Shown: piece after piece, positions 9,992 through 19,606 of the stretch
Layout of the letters: every line of letters begins with the position of its first letter
Position numbering within the stretch: position 1 is the first letter of the stretch
From: Phycisphaerales bacterium
GTDB lineage: Bacteria; Planctomycetota; Phycisphaerae; UBA1845
Direction of reading: 5' to 3'
Assembly: GCA_020852275.1 (NCBI GenBank)
Contig: JADZBE010000013.1
Location: 62,001 to 126,000, forward strand
Length of the DNA: 64,000 bases
The notes under the pieces: model-generated
The model's input: the letters and a program-made list of their open reading frames with translations, nothing else
The model's database searches: none
What the model was told of the DNA's origin: nothing
Program-made: the position numbers and the translations under genes

Positions 9992-10885
9992 TTGAGCACC
10001 CTGACGAAAGTCTTCGTGGTGATGCTGGTGGTCTCCAGCATCGCCTTTACGACCGTTGCGGTTTCCATCAGCGCGCAGACGACGCGATGGAAGGCCGCTT
10101 ACGACGCGAAAGAAAAAGAGGCGAACGTCGCGGATGTGACGATTCGCAATCTGCACGCAGGACACGCGGCGCAGGTTGCCACGCTGCGCGACACGCTCAA
10201 CTCGCAGCAGGCGCGCCTCGCCGCGCTGGAAGGCGATCTCGAAAGCGTGCGCAAGGAAGCCTCGGCGAAGGAGGCATCGCTCAAGCAGATGCAGGCCGAG
10301 CGCGCCAACCTCGAAGCCATGAACCGCGGGCTGCTCGGTCAGCTTCAGGTCAGCAACTCCAACGGCGAGAGTTTCCGCCAGCAGCGCGACCGCATGGAGG
10401 CCGCCTCGCTCGATCTTCAGACCCGCAACATCCACCTGACGGAACGCGTCAACGACCAGACGGCGCAAATCGCCGTCCTGATGGAGCAGCGCCGGCAGTT
10501 TGAGCAGCAGCTCGAAATGCTCAAGCGCGAGAATTCGGGCCTGTCGCGACAGGCGAATCGGCTGGGCGCGGGCGCCACGATGGAGGATCCGAAGGGCGTC
10601 GGTTTGCCCGGCGTCACGGCGGCGGCGCCGGTGTCCAGTTCAGCCGTCCGCGGCAAGGTTCTAGGCGTCGAAGGCAACATCGTGACGCTCAGCGTCGGTT
10701 CGGCTGACGGCGTGGAGCGCGACATGGTTTTCGTCATCCGCCGCAGCGGCGAATACATCGGCGACGTGACGATCAACGCGGTGGAGCCGAACCAGTCGGC
10801 GGGTCGTTTGACGCGGCAGCGCCTCGCTCCGCAGGCGAGCGACGAAGTCATTGACCTCAGCCACCTGGCCTCTTCGAGAGGATAA
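9992..10885 (+). CDS. Membrane-anchored coiled-coil protein upstream of mreB (MreC-like role possible)
   Basis: TTG start, N-terminal TM segment, long coiled coil, C-terminal beta domain GKVLGVEGNIVTLSVGSADGVERDMVFVIRR. Confidence 0.65.
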   Translation: MSTLTKVFVVMLVVSSIAFTTVAVSISAQTTRWKAAYDAKEKEANVADVTIRNLHAGHAAQVATLRDTLNSQQARLAALEGDLESVRKEASAKEASLKQMQAERANLEAMNRGLLGQLQVSNSNGESFRQQRDRMEAASLDLQTRNIHLTERVNDQTAQIAVLMEQRRQFEQQLEMLKRENSGLSRQANRLGAGATMEDPKGVGLPGVTAAAPVSSSAVRGKVLGVEGNIVTLSVGSADGVERDMVFVIRRSGEYIGDVTINAVEPNQSAGRLTRQRLAPQASDEVIDLSHLASSRG

Positions 10886-10890
10886 CCGCC

Positions 10891-11043
10891 ATGAGCGATC
10901 GTCCATCCACGATGCGTCCTGAAAGCGACATCTACACCGTGCTGACGGTGCTGGCGACGGTGGTTGTCCTGGCGGGGACGGTGTTCCTGTTCATCCGCAG
11001 CCAGCAGCTCTTCGGATCCTGGAACCCGTTCACGAAGGCCTAG
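10891..11043 (+). CDS. 50-aa single-TM small protein between coiled-coil protein and mreB
   Basis: ATG 10891 to TAG 11041; MSDRPSTMRPESDIYTVLTVLATVVVLAGTVFLFIRSQQLFGSWNPFTKA; starts 5 nt after the upstream stop. Confidence 0.65.
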   Translation: MSDRPSTMRPESDIYTVLTVLATVVVLAGTVFLFIRSQQLFGSWNPFTKA

Positions 11044-11256
11044 CGGGATCGCGGTGGGCACGCGGCTGGCCCGGTGGTGCGGACGGCGGAGGCGAAATCC
11101 CGATGCGTTCGGAAACGCGGCGAGGTCGGCCAGCGCGCCGGTCTCGTCGCTTGCGCATCCGTCGGCGGACTGCGTGAACTTCAGCGGGACGCGGACCCGC
11201 GCTGCTTGGCAACTTGACGTGCGCACCCGCCCGCCCGGACGGGGAAGGAGCCGGAC

Positions 11257-12309
11257 ATGATCGGTGATCGTCTGCTGGGTCTGTTCAGCCTCGACATGGG
11301 CATCGACCTGGGCACGTGCAACACCCTGGTCTGCATCAAGGGCGAGGGCATCGTGCTCAACGAGCCGTCCGTCGTCGCCGTCCGCCGAGGCACCACCCAG
11401 GTTCTGCAGAACGGCAACGCCGTCGGCCTGGTCGCCAAGGAGATGCTCGGCAAGACGCCCGGCTCCATCGTCGCCATCCGCCCGCTCAAAGACGGCGTCA
11501 TCGCCGACTTTGACATCACCGAGGCGATGCTCGGCTACTTCATCCGCAAGGTCCACGGCCGCCGCGCGTTCGCCCGCCCGCGCGTGGTCATCGCCATTCC
11601 GTCAGGCATCACCGCCGTTGAGAAGCGCGCGGTCTACAACTCCGCCGAGCGCGCCGGGGCGCGCGAGGTGTACCTCCTGGAAGAGCCCATGGCCGCGGGC
11701 ATCGGCGCCGGTCTGCCCATCGGCGAATCCACCGGCTCGATGATCGTGGACATCGGCGGCGGCACGACGGAAGTGGCCATCATGTCGCTGGGCGACATCG
11801 CCGTCTGCGAGAGCATCCGCGTGGCGGGCGACGACCTCGACGAGTCCGTGGTCAACTACATGCGCCGCACGTACAACCTGTGCATCGGTCCGCAGACCGC
11901 CGAGGCGATCAAGATCGAAATCGGCTCCGTCGCGCCGCAGGAGTCGGAACTGACGCGCGAGGTTCGCGGTCGCGACAACGTCAGCGGCCTGCCGCGCGCC
12001 TGCACGATTACCAGCGAGGAAATCCGCGACGCGCTGCGCGAGCCGGTTGATCAGATCATCGAGTGCGTCATCCGCACGCTGGAGCGCGCCGAGCCGGAGC
12101 TGTCCGCCGATCTTGTGGCCAACGGCATTCATCTCGCCGGCGGCGGCGCGCTGCTGCGCGGGCTGGACAAAGTCGTCGCTCAAGCCACGGGGCTGGACGT
12201 GCACATCGCCGACGACCCGCTCACGTGCGTCGCCCGCGGCACGGCCGTCTATCTGGAGAACCTCGCGCAGTGGAAAGAGACGCTCGAGTCCGACGCGGAC
12301 GGGTATTGA
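11257..12309 (+). CDS. mreB: Rod shape-determining protein MreB
   Basis: MGIDLGTCNTLVCIKGEGIVLNEPSVVA...SMIVDIGGGTTEVAIMSLGDI actin-like ATPase motifs. Confidence 0.93.
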   Translation: MIGDRLLGLFSLDMGIDLGTCNTLVCIKGEGIVLNEPSVVAVRRGTTQVLQNGNAVGLVAKEMLGKTPGSIVAIRPLKDGVIADFDITEAMLGYFIRKVHGRRAFARPRVVIAIPSGITAVEKRAVYNSAERAGAREVYLLEEPMAAGIGAGLPIGESTGSMIVDIGGGTTEVAIMSLGDIAVCESIRVAGDDLDESVVNYMRRTYNLCIGPQTAEAIKIEIGSVAPQESELTREVRGRDNVSGLPRACTITSEEIRDALREPVDQIIECVIRTLERAEPELSADLVANGIHLAGGGALLRGLDKVVAQATGLDVHIADDPLTCVARGTAVYLENLAQWKETLESDADGY

Positions 12310-12349
12310 GGAGCGACTGCTACGGCGCCTTGTTGAAATGGCATCGCAT

Positions 12350-12442
12350 CAGAGCCGCGACCGTAAGGGAGCGTTCCCGCTTCCCAGCGTCAGGATTCGC
12401 TCCCTTACGGTCGCGGCTCTGAAAGACACGGTCGCGGCTCTG
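12350..12442. repeat. 24-bp inverted repeat CAGAGCCGCGACCGTAAGGGAGCG plus a partial third copy
   Basis: Perfect arms at 12350-12373 and 12398-12421; partial repeat ACGGTCGCGGCTCTGAAAGA follows at about 12428. Related copies at 19334, 38304 and 51108. Confidence 0.85.
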
Positions 12443-12584
12443 AAAGATAGACGAATCTCCTGCCGCCAAGGGTGGGTCCGCGGAGAGGAGTATTCGCTGC
12501 TGGCGCAGGCTCCCCGATCGCGTGCTTTTCTAGAAATGCGGATTCACGAGCCGCGGTTGCGGTGGGTTTGGTTTCCAAGGTAGC

Positions 12585-12812
12585 ATGACCATGCCTCGCG
12601 GCCTGAAATGGACCGACAGCGAAGACATCGCCTTGGCGCTGCTGGATCGCTTCCCCGATCTGGACCCGCTGACGGTGCGGTTTACCGACCTGCACGACTG
12701 GGTGCTTGAAATCCCCGGCTTCGCCGACGACGCCAAGGCATCGAACGAAGCGAAGCTGGAAGCGATCCAGATGGCCTGGCTGGAGGAGTGGAAGTCGGTG
12801 GAGGGGGACTGA
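12585..12812 (+). CDS. iscX: IscX/YfhJ-like Fe-S assembly accessory protein
   Basis: [43 protein letters not shown]...[11 protein letters not shown] matches IscX. Confidence 0.85.
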   Translation: MTMPRGLKWTDSEDIALALLDRFPDLDPLTVRFTDLHDWVLEIPGFADDAKASNEAKLEAIQMAWLEEWKSVEGD

Positions 12813-13059
12813 CCGACGCTCCCGCGGGAGTCGCCGGCTCTCGGTTTCCAGCCGGGGCCGCCGGCCAAGCCTCCGCGGAACAACTCCCTGCGCTGCCATC
12901 GGTCTGACGAATCTCCGGACAGGCGTTTCTTGATCCGCGCGAACACGCGCTGATCCCGCGGCGTACGGGGAATGGGGAAGCCCAGGGTAGGATGGCGTTG
13001 GATCCGACGGACGGGGTGACCCTCGCGGATCAGCGTTCCCGGCAGCGGAGACCACATCG

Positions 13060-14367
13060 ATGAACAGGACCCACCCGACCGGTCTCGCCCGCATGTTCCG
13101 TCACAACTCGACGCGCGTTTGCAAGGTTCGGCGGGTCTGGGGAATCTTCGGCGCGCCGTTTTGGGCGATCTGCGGAGCAGTCCTGCATTCGCTGGCGGGC
13201 GCCTCGTCAGCACATGCGGATGAATGCGGCTGGGTGCAGCGGGCGACTGAAATCGCGCCCTCGGCTCGTCAGCACCACGCGACGGCCTACGACTCCGCCC
13301 GCAGCGTTACCGTCCTCTTTGGAGGATACGAGGGAGGCAGGCTCAGTGGCGAAACGTGGGAATGGAATGGCGCCGCATGGACGCTGCGCGCTACCACCGG
13401 ACCTTCCGCGCGCAGCGGACACGGCATGGCCTTCGACAGCGAGCGTGGCGTGACCGTGCTGTTCGGCGGGCAAGATAATCGCGGAGACAATGGCGAAACG
13501 TGGGAATGGAATGGGCAGGAGTGGACGTTGCGCGCCGCTGCCGGTCCGTCGCCGCGATCCATCCGCGCGCTGGCCTACGACAGTGCGCGGAGCGTCACGG
13601 TTTTGTTCGGCGGAGGTTCCTCCGGGATTGGGTCTTACGACGAAACATGGGAATGGGACGGCGTCGCCGGGACCTGGGAGCTGCGCGCCGAATCCGGCCC
13701 CTCTGCGCGGGCCGCCCACTCGCTGGCGTACGACGCCGCTCGCGGCGTCACTGTCTTGTTCGGAGGATGGGACGACTGGTTCGACGGCGAAACGTGGGAA
13801 TGGGACGGCGAATCATGGGTGCTGCGCTCGACCGAGGGTCCGTCGCCACGATACCTCCACGCGCTCGCCTACGACAGCGCGCGGGGCGTCTGCGTCCTGT
13901 TCGGCGGAGCGGACCGCGTCGTCAACAACGAGACATGGGAATGGGACGGTACGACCTGGACGCCTCGCGGGAGGACGGGGCCGTCTCCGCGCTACGATCA
14001 CACTTCGTCCTATGACAGCGCCCGCGGCGTCGCCGTGCTCTTTGGAGGATGGAGTGACGACGGCCAACACGGCGACACATGGGAACTCTGCGGCGACTTT
14101 CCCTGCGAAACGGTTGCTCGGTTCGAGGTGGCGCTGAAGCAGGCCCGCCGCCATTGCCGGATACGCGCCAAGGCGTTCACCTCGCTTCCCGCGGGACGGT
14201 TCTTGACCCTCTGCTTTGGATCCGGCTCGGCGTGCGAATGCCAGACCGTCGCCGTCGGCGAGTTGGGGCTGGCGGTGGCCTCCTGCAAAACGCGAACGAG
14301 CGGCGAGTTCAATGTGTGCGTCCAAGGTTGCCCTGAACTGTGCCGCACCGTGTCCTGCCGTCCTTGA
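13060..14367 (+). CDS. Secreted Kelch-like beta-propeller protein
   Basis: About six repeats of GETWEWNG..WTLRATTGPSARSGHGMAFDSERGVTVLFGG; Cys-rich C-terminal module. Confidence 0.8.
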   Translation: MNRTHPTGLARMFRHNSTRVCKVRRVWGIFGAPFWAICGAVLHSLAGASSAHADECGWVQRATEIAPSARQHHATAYDSARSVTVLFGGYEGGRLSGETWEWNGAAWTLRATTGPSARSGHGMAFDSERGVTVLFGGQDNRGDNGETWEWNGQEWTLRAAAGPSPRSIRALAYDSARSVTVLFGGGSSGIGSYDETWEWDGVAGTWELRAESGPSARAAHSLAYDAARGVTVLFGGWDDWFDGETWEWDGESWVLRSTEGPSPRYLHALAYDSARGVCVLFGGADRVVNNETWEWDGTTWTPRGRTGPSPRYDHTSSYDSARGVAVLFGGWSDDGQHGDTWELCGDFPCETVARFEVALKQARRHCRIRAKAFTSLPAGRFLTLCFGSGSACECQTVAVGELGLAVASCKTRTSGEFNVCVQGCPELCRTVSCRP

Positions 14368-14632
14368 TTCCCGCATCGCACCCGGGCATCCGGCGAGGCA
14401 ACTCATCGCGCGCCATCGCTGCGTGACGCGCGGGCCTCGGCTTCCTAGAATCTACATCCGTGTTCGGCGCAGCATCTCATACTCGAAGGGGCGGAGCGTC
14501 TTTCCTCGGGAAGTCCGCGACGCTCCTTCGAGAGAAGGACGGGGCGCGTGTTGCCTGGCGGTCTTTCCACGTGCGCCGGTGCACCGGGCCTCGGATCGCT
14601 CGGGAGCGGGACCAGGCAACGAGAACAGCACC

Positions 14633-17110
14633 ATGCAACAGGCCGACGACCGCGGGGACAACGGGATGGGTAATGTCGCAGGCGAATTTCATGACGGAGC
14701 CGCGGATGAGCGCGTGGACGGGAGTACGCCCGCTGCGGCGCGAAACCGTACATCGGACAACGGCCACCCTGGCAAGCCGCCTCGCACAGGCCGCGTGATC
14801 CTGCGATTCTTCAGCTCCGTCTGGCTGGGGATCGGCCTGCTGGTTCTGCTGTTCATATACAGCTCGATCGGCAGCGCCATGCCCTTCGTGCGGCAGCACC
14901 GCTGGCTGGAGATGACCGAGTTCGAGTGGTTTCACTGGTGGCCTTTCGACGTGCTCGTCGCGCTGATCTGCGCGAACATCACGGTGGTCACGCTGCGTCG
15001 GATCCCGTTTCGCCCGGTCAACTACGGGGTATGGATGATCCATGCGGGGATCCTGATCCTCGCGGGCGGATCGGTTTACTACTTCGGCACCAAGATCGAG
15101 GGCGATGCACAGGTTCTTCGCCGTCACGTGCGCATCGTCGTGCCCGGCGCCGACGAGCCGGCGGGGCTTGTCGTCCTCCCCGGAAACGAGACCACGATGC
15201 AGACCCCGCAGGGCGCGTGGACGTTTTCCATCCAGGAGACGAACTCCGAATACCGCCTGATGACCGGCGACGACAAGGGCAAGCGGGCGCACGCCGTCAT
15301 GGTCGCCGTTCAGCCGCCGCAGGGGGAATCGTTCGTCCGCCAGCTTCTCACCGGCTATCCGCAGTTCACGGAGGACGTGCTCCCCGGCAAGGGTCGCGCG
15401 ATCAAGGCGATCGGCAAGCCGCTGGTGGATGAGACGCTGCAACTGAGCCTGGAGTACGAGCCGCAGGAGTGGTTCCACGTCATCAACTCCTGGGCGTTGT
15501 ACGTCCGCGAGGAAGGGGCGAAGGAATGGACGCAGGCCCCGCTGCGCCACATGCCGCGCTACAACGCCTGTGTTCCAGCCCGCGACGATGTCCTCTCCGA
15601 CACGCCGGTGGAGCTGCGCCCGCTCGATTTGCCCGTGGAGTTTCCGAAGGATCAAGTCAACCTCGGCGACGCGACGTTTCACATCAGCGGTTACCTGCCC
15701 TATGCGGAAATGCGTCGCAACTGGCTGGAGGGCGGCTCGCGACTGAACCCCTACCTCCGCGTCAACATCATCGAGGGCGACGCTTCGCCCCGATCCATCG
15801 AGATGCTCGCGCTCGATGCCAACTCGAGGCGGGCGCTGGACGGGGCGGTCGAGTTCCGCCTCCTCTCCGACGAGAGCGAGATCGATCAGCTCCCCAGGAC
15901 GTCCATGCCCGCGCTGACGATCCGCGTGCCGGCAACCCGCTTCGAGCGCCGGCTCGAGCTGACCCAGGACAGGGTGGTGGGCAACGACGGTCCGTGGACC
16001 GAGCTGGAGGGCGCGGGGCTGTCGTATCGCGTTTCGCAGGTGATGGAAGACCTGGAAGTCGCGCCGGGGCGCACCGCTTCGCTGGTCTGGCTGGACCTCA
16101 AGACGCCTGAAAAAGAATGGACGCGCGTGGTGATGGACGACGCGGCCGGCTCGTTCGACATGCCGGGGCTGGGCTTTGACCCGCACGCGGCCGGGGCGGC
16201 GCGCGAGCGCGGCACGGACCCGGCGATCGAGACCGAATTCTCACCGTCTTCGGCGCGGCTGATCTTTTCGGCGCTGCCGGACGGGCGGCTGCACGTCGTT
16301 TGGAACGGCTCGGACTCCTCGGCTTTCCGCCGTTTTGCGAAGGTCGGCGAGGCGCTGCCGCTGGCGCCGCACATCCGCGTCGTGGCGACGAGCCTGCTGC
16401 TCAACGCCGTGTCCGAGGTGAAGCCGTACATCGTTCCGCCGCAGCGACGCGAGAAGGAGATGATGTCGCAGTTTCTGCTCTCGATGATCCGTCTCGACAT
16501 GACCAGCGGCGGGCGGACGCGCAGCGAGTGGATCCCGTTCAGCACCTATGCGGCACTCGACGAGAACTACGGCTATCGCGGGCGTTACCCGTTTCGACCG
16601 CTCAGGTTAATGCTTGCCGACGGCCGCCGCATTGAAGTGCTGTTCTCCAGGGAGCGTCACCGACTCCCCGCGCCCGTGGCGCTGGAGGACTTCGAGCTGC
16701 TCGCTCAACTCGGCGGCTACACCGGCGAGAGCCTCACCGTGCGCAACTGGCGCAGCGACCTGCGATTCTGGAGCGACGCCGGCTGGACCGGCTCCCAGCC
16801 CGTCAGCGTCAACTCTCCCAGCGAAAACCGCGGCTACTGGTATTACCAGGCCGCCTGGGACCCGCCGCCGCAGAATGCGTCGGGGGGGGGGATGAATTAC
16901 ACCGTGCTCGGCGTGGGCAACCGCAACGGGGTAAACATCATGCTGGCGGGCTGCTGCCTGTCGGTGATCGGCATGATCTACGCGTTCTATTTCAAGCCCC
17001 GCATCATCCGTCGCCGCAAGGAGCAGGCCGCGCTGAAACTGGGTCGAGGGCGGCACGACGGCGCGGAGCTTGATCCGGCCGCGGACCGGATGGCGTTGGG
17101 TGTGGGGTGA
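14633..17110 (+). CDS. ResB-like cytochrome c biogenesis protein
   Basis: RFFSSVWLGIGLLVLLFIYSSIGSAMPF...RPVNYGVWMIHAGILILAGGSVYYFGTKIEGDAQV; directly upstream of a CcsA-family gene. Confidence 0.8.
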   Translation: MQQADDRGDNGMGNVAGEFHDGAADERVDGSTPAAARNRTSDNGHPGKPPRTGRVILRFFSSVWLGIGLLVLLFIYSSIGSAMPFVRQHRWLEMTEFEWFHWWPFDVLVALICANITVVTLRRIPFRPVNYGVWMIHAGILILAGGSVYYFGTKIEGDAQVLRRHVRIVVPGADEPAGLVVLPGNETTMQTPQGAWTFSIQETNSEYRLMTGDDKGKRAHAVMVAVQPPQGESFVRQLLTGYPQFTEDVLPGKGRAIKAIGKPLVDETLQLSLEYEPQEWFHVINSWALYVREEGAKEWTQAPLRHMPRYNACVPARDDVLSDTPVELRPLDLPVEFPKDQVNLGDATFHISGYLPYAEMRRNWLEGGSRLNPYLRVNIIEGDASPRSIEMLALDANSRRALDGAVEFRLLSDESEIDQLPRTSMPALTIRVPATRFERRLELTQDRVVGNDGPWTELEGAGLSYRVSQVMEDLEVAPGRTASLVWLDLKTPEKEWTRVVMDDAAGSFDMPGLGFDPHAAGAARERGTDPAIETEFSPSSARLIFSALPDGRLHVVWNGSDSSAFRRFAKVGEALPLAPHIRVVATSLLLNAVSEVKPYIVPPQRREKEMMSQFLLSMIRLDMTSGGRTRSEWIPFSTYAALDENYGYRGRYPFRPLRLMLADGRRIEVLFSRERHRLPAPVALEDFELLAQLGGYTGESLTVRNWRSDLRFWSDAGWTGSQPVSVNSPSENRGYWYYQAAWDPPPQNASGGGMNYTVLGVGNRNGVNIMLAGCCLSVIGMIYAFYFKPRIIRRRKEQAALKLGRGRHDGAELDPAADRMALGVG

Positions 17111-17157
17111 ACGATTTGATGGGGGTGTTGCGTTCTTGGGAATCCGCGAAAACGAGG

Positions 17158-17240
17158 CGGGTGGCAGGGTCGACGGTACTTTGTGGACCCTGCTTTTGCC
17201 ACGCTCGCCACGGCTTGGTGAGCACGCCAGACCGTGCCAC
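17158..17240. repeat. Interspersed hairpin repeats (inverted copy of the GGTGGCACGGTCTGGCG family)
   Basis: CCACGGCTTGGTGAGCACGCCAGACCGTGCCAC at about 17208-17240 is the reverse complement of the family; preceded by GGGTGGCAGGGTCGACGG...GGACCCTGC. Confidence 0.75.
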
Positions 17241-17285
17241 CCCGTTTCCCTTCAGCGAGCTTCCGTCTAGATTGGAGTTGCTACG

Positions 17286-19319
17286 ATGACATCTCGCCGG
17301 CGCATACGACTGATCGACGTGCTCGTGTTCGGCGGACTGATCGCCGCCGCGGCGGGGTACGGTCTCCGCCGCCCCGCCGCTTCCTCCGCGGAAGATCAAA
17401 CTTCCGCGTTTGCAAAGCAGGTGGACCTCGCGCCCCTGCACAAAGTGGCGGTCATGGCCGACGGACGCCTGCGCTCCTTCGAGTCGCACGCCACGGCCTA
17501 TCTGCGCTTCGTCGTGGGTCCCCGCGTCATCGACGGGCAGAGCACGAGCTTCACCTACCTGGACATGCTGCTTCGCCCTGAGAAGTACGCCGACCGGGAC
17601 GTCGTATACGTCAAGAACCCGCTGGTGCTGGGGCAGATTCTGGACGTGCTGGAACGCGACGGGCACATGGAGGCCGCGCGCCGCAAGGCGATTGAAAAGA
17701 GCAAGCTCATCGCCCCGCACCTGCTGGACGCGTTACCCGTGCAGGCACTCCTGTCGCAGCTCAGCGGCGATCTCGTGAAAACCGCCAAGCCCGTGCAGCA
17801 GATCAACTCCGCGCTGGCGGTGATGCAGGACCGCGTGCTGGGCGGCGAGCTTCGGCTGATCCCCGCGCCGCAGGGCGCGTCGGACAAGCAGTGGACCTCG
17901 CTGTGGAACCTGTCGCGCAAGGCGCCCGCGGAAGAAACCGACCTCGCCGCGCTCGCCCAGGTCGCGGGCGTTCCCGCGGATACCCTCAAGACCCTGGTGG
18001 AGCAGTGGACGCAGCTCGCCGCCGCGTGGAAGGTCGAAAACACCGCGGAGGTCAACCGCCTCCTCGCCTCACTCTCAGATTCCCTGCGCGCGCTCTCGCC
18101 AAACGGCTACCCCGAGGCCGCGCGCCTCGAGTGGGAAAGCCGCTACTTCCGCATGAACAGCATGACGTGGATCTGGCTTGTCTACTTGGCGAGCGTCATC
18201 CCCCTGCTGCTGGCGGTGATCAATCGCTGGTCGGGCGCGCGCGCCGTCGGGCTGATCCTCTTCGCGATCGCCTTCGCCCTTCAGACCGCCTCCGTGGCGA
18301 TCCGCTGGTACGTTTCCGGGCGCTGGCCCAACGCCAACATGTTCGAGGCCGTCACGACCTCGGCCTGGTTCGGCGGCGTGCTCGCGTTGATATTGGAACT
18401 CGTCGCCCGCCGCAGCGCGCTGAAGAACCTCTTCGCCCTCGGCTCCGCCGTGGTTTCCATGACCGCGCTGATGGCCGCGTACCTGCTGCCCACCGACCTC
18501 GACTCCTCGCTGAGCAACATCATGCCCGCCCTCCACGACGTCTGGCTCTACATCCACACCAACATGATCATCTGGAGCTACGCGGTGATCGGGCTGGCGG
18601 CGGTGACGGCCTTGCTTTTCCTGCGACAGCGCTGGTGCGCCCTGTGGGACAGCGGCGTGGTCTCGAAATCGCGGCTGGCGATCATGCCGGTTGCGTTTAC
18701 GCTTGTGCACGTAACCGGCTGGCAGATTCTGATGGCTATCCTTGGCTCGGAGCGCTACGACCTGCGCGACTCGTTCTGGGCGGGGATGTTGTCAAGGTTG
18801 GGACTGGGGGAGGGCGTCGCGCACGCCGCCGCGCCTTACGCAGCGCTTGGCGTCTTCGGCGCTTCCGTTACGGTTCTGCTTTTCGAGATGCTCGAAGCGC
18901 GCATCCGCTCGCGCTCGCTGACGAGTGAAGACCGCGGCTTCGCCGGTCCGGCCACCGCCGCGCTGGCCTCCTCGCCCAAGGCGAATCCCTTCCTCACACC
19001 GGGCGCGCCATCGTCCGCGCAAGTCTTCGACGCCGCCACGATGGTGACGATGCAGGTCGCCTTCATCATGCTCTGGGCCGGCATCGTCATGGGCGCCATC
19101 TGGGCCGACCACTCCTGGGGCCGACCCTGGGGCTGGGACCCCAAGGAAGTCTTCGCCCTCAACACGTTCATCATCTTCCTGGTCCTCGTCCACGTGCGGC
19201 TGAAGGTCCGCGACAAGGGCTTCTGGACGGCGCTGATCGCCGTCTTCGGCTTCGAGACGATGATGTTCAACTGGATCGTCATCAACTTCATCATCAGCGG
19301 TCTGCACAGCTACGCGTGA
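17286..19319 (+). CDS. ccsA: Cytochrome c assembly protein CcsA/ResC family
   Basis: WADHSWGRPWGWDPKEVFALNTFIIFLVLVHVRL matches the WGxxWxWDPKE heme-handling motif; multiple TM segments. Confidence 0.88.
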   Translation: MTSRRRIRLIDVLVFGGLIAAAAGYGLRRPAASSAEDQTSAFAKQVDLAPLHKVAVMADGRLRSFESHATAYLRFVVGPRVIDGQSTSFTYLDMLLRPEKYADRDVVYVKNPLVLGQILDVLERDGHMEAARRKAIEKSKLIAPHLLDALPVQALLSQLSGDLVKTAKPVQQINSALAVMQDRVLGGELRLIPAPQGASDKQWTSLWNLSRKAPAEETDLAALAQVAGVPADTLKTLVEQWTQLAAAWKVENTAEVNRLLASLSDSLRALSPNGYPEAARLEWESRYFRMNSMTWIWLVYLASVIPLLLAVINRWSGARAVGLILFAIAFALQTASVAIRWYVSGRWPNANMFEAVTTSAWFGGVLALILELVARRSALKNLFALGSAVVSMTALMAAYLLPTDLDSSLSNIMPALHDVWLYIHTNMIIWSYAVIGLAAVTALLFLRQRWCALWDSGVVSKSRLAIMPVAFTLVHVTGWQILMAILGSERYDLRDSFWAGMLSRLGLGEGVAHAAAPYAALGVFGASVTVLLFEMLEARIRSRSLTSEDRGFAGPATAALASSPKANPFLTPGAPSSAQVFDAATMVTMQVAFIMLWAGIVMGAIWADHSWGRPWGWDPKEVFALNTFIIFLVLVHVRLKVRDKGFWTALIAVFGFETMMFNWIVINFIISGLHSYA

Positions 19320-19333
19320 CCCGGTGTCGATAT

Positions 19334-19357
19334 CAGAGCCGCGCCCGTAAGGAGGCG
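19334..19357. repeat. Copy of the CAGAGCCGCG(A/C)CCGTAAGGGAGCG repeat
   Basis: CAGAGCCGCGCCCGTAAGGAGGCG. Confidence 0.75.
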
Positions 19358-19403
19358 GTTCTTCAACGTCACCGCGCCATGAAAAGGCGCACGCGTTGCA
19401 AGT

Positions 19404-19537
19404 CCCCTCGCTTGCGTGAGGGGTTCTGATGACGGCATTCGCTATTCGCCATTCTCGCTTCGCTATTCGTTATTCGCCGTTCGCCATTCGCCATTCGCTA
19501 TGGGTCGCTCGCCCTCGCTGGCGCTTCGGGTTCTGAT
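19404..19537. repeat. Composite heptad repeat: hairpin CCCCTCGCTTGCGTGAGGGGTTCTGAT, (CATTCGC)n array, GCTCGCCCTCGCTGGCGCTTCGGGTTCTGAT
   Basis: Read directly; array about 19436-19501 flanked by both GGGTTCTGAT motifs. Confidence 0.9.
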
Positions 19538-19606
19538 GCCGCGCCGCGCAGCAGGCGGTCTCATGACCTTGACGCAAGCCTTGGCCACCCGCACGATAAA
19601 CCTACC

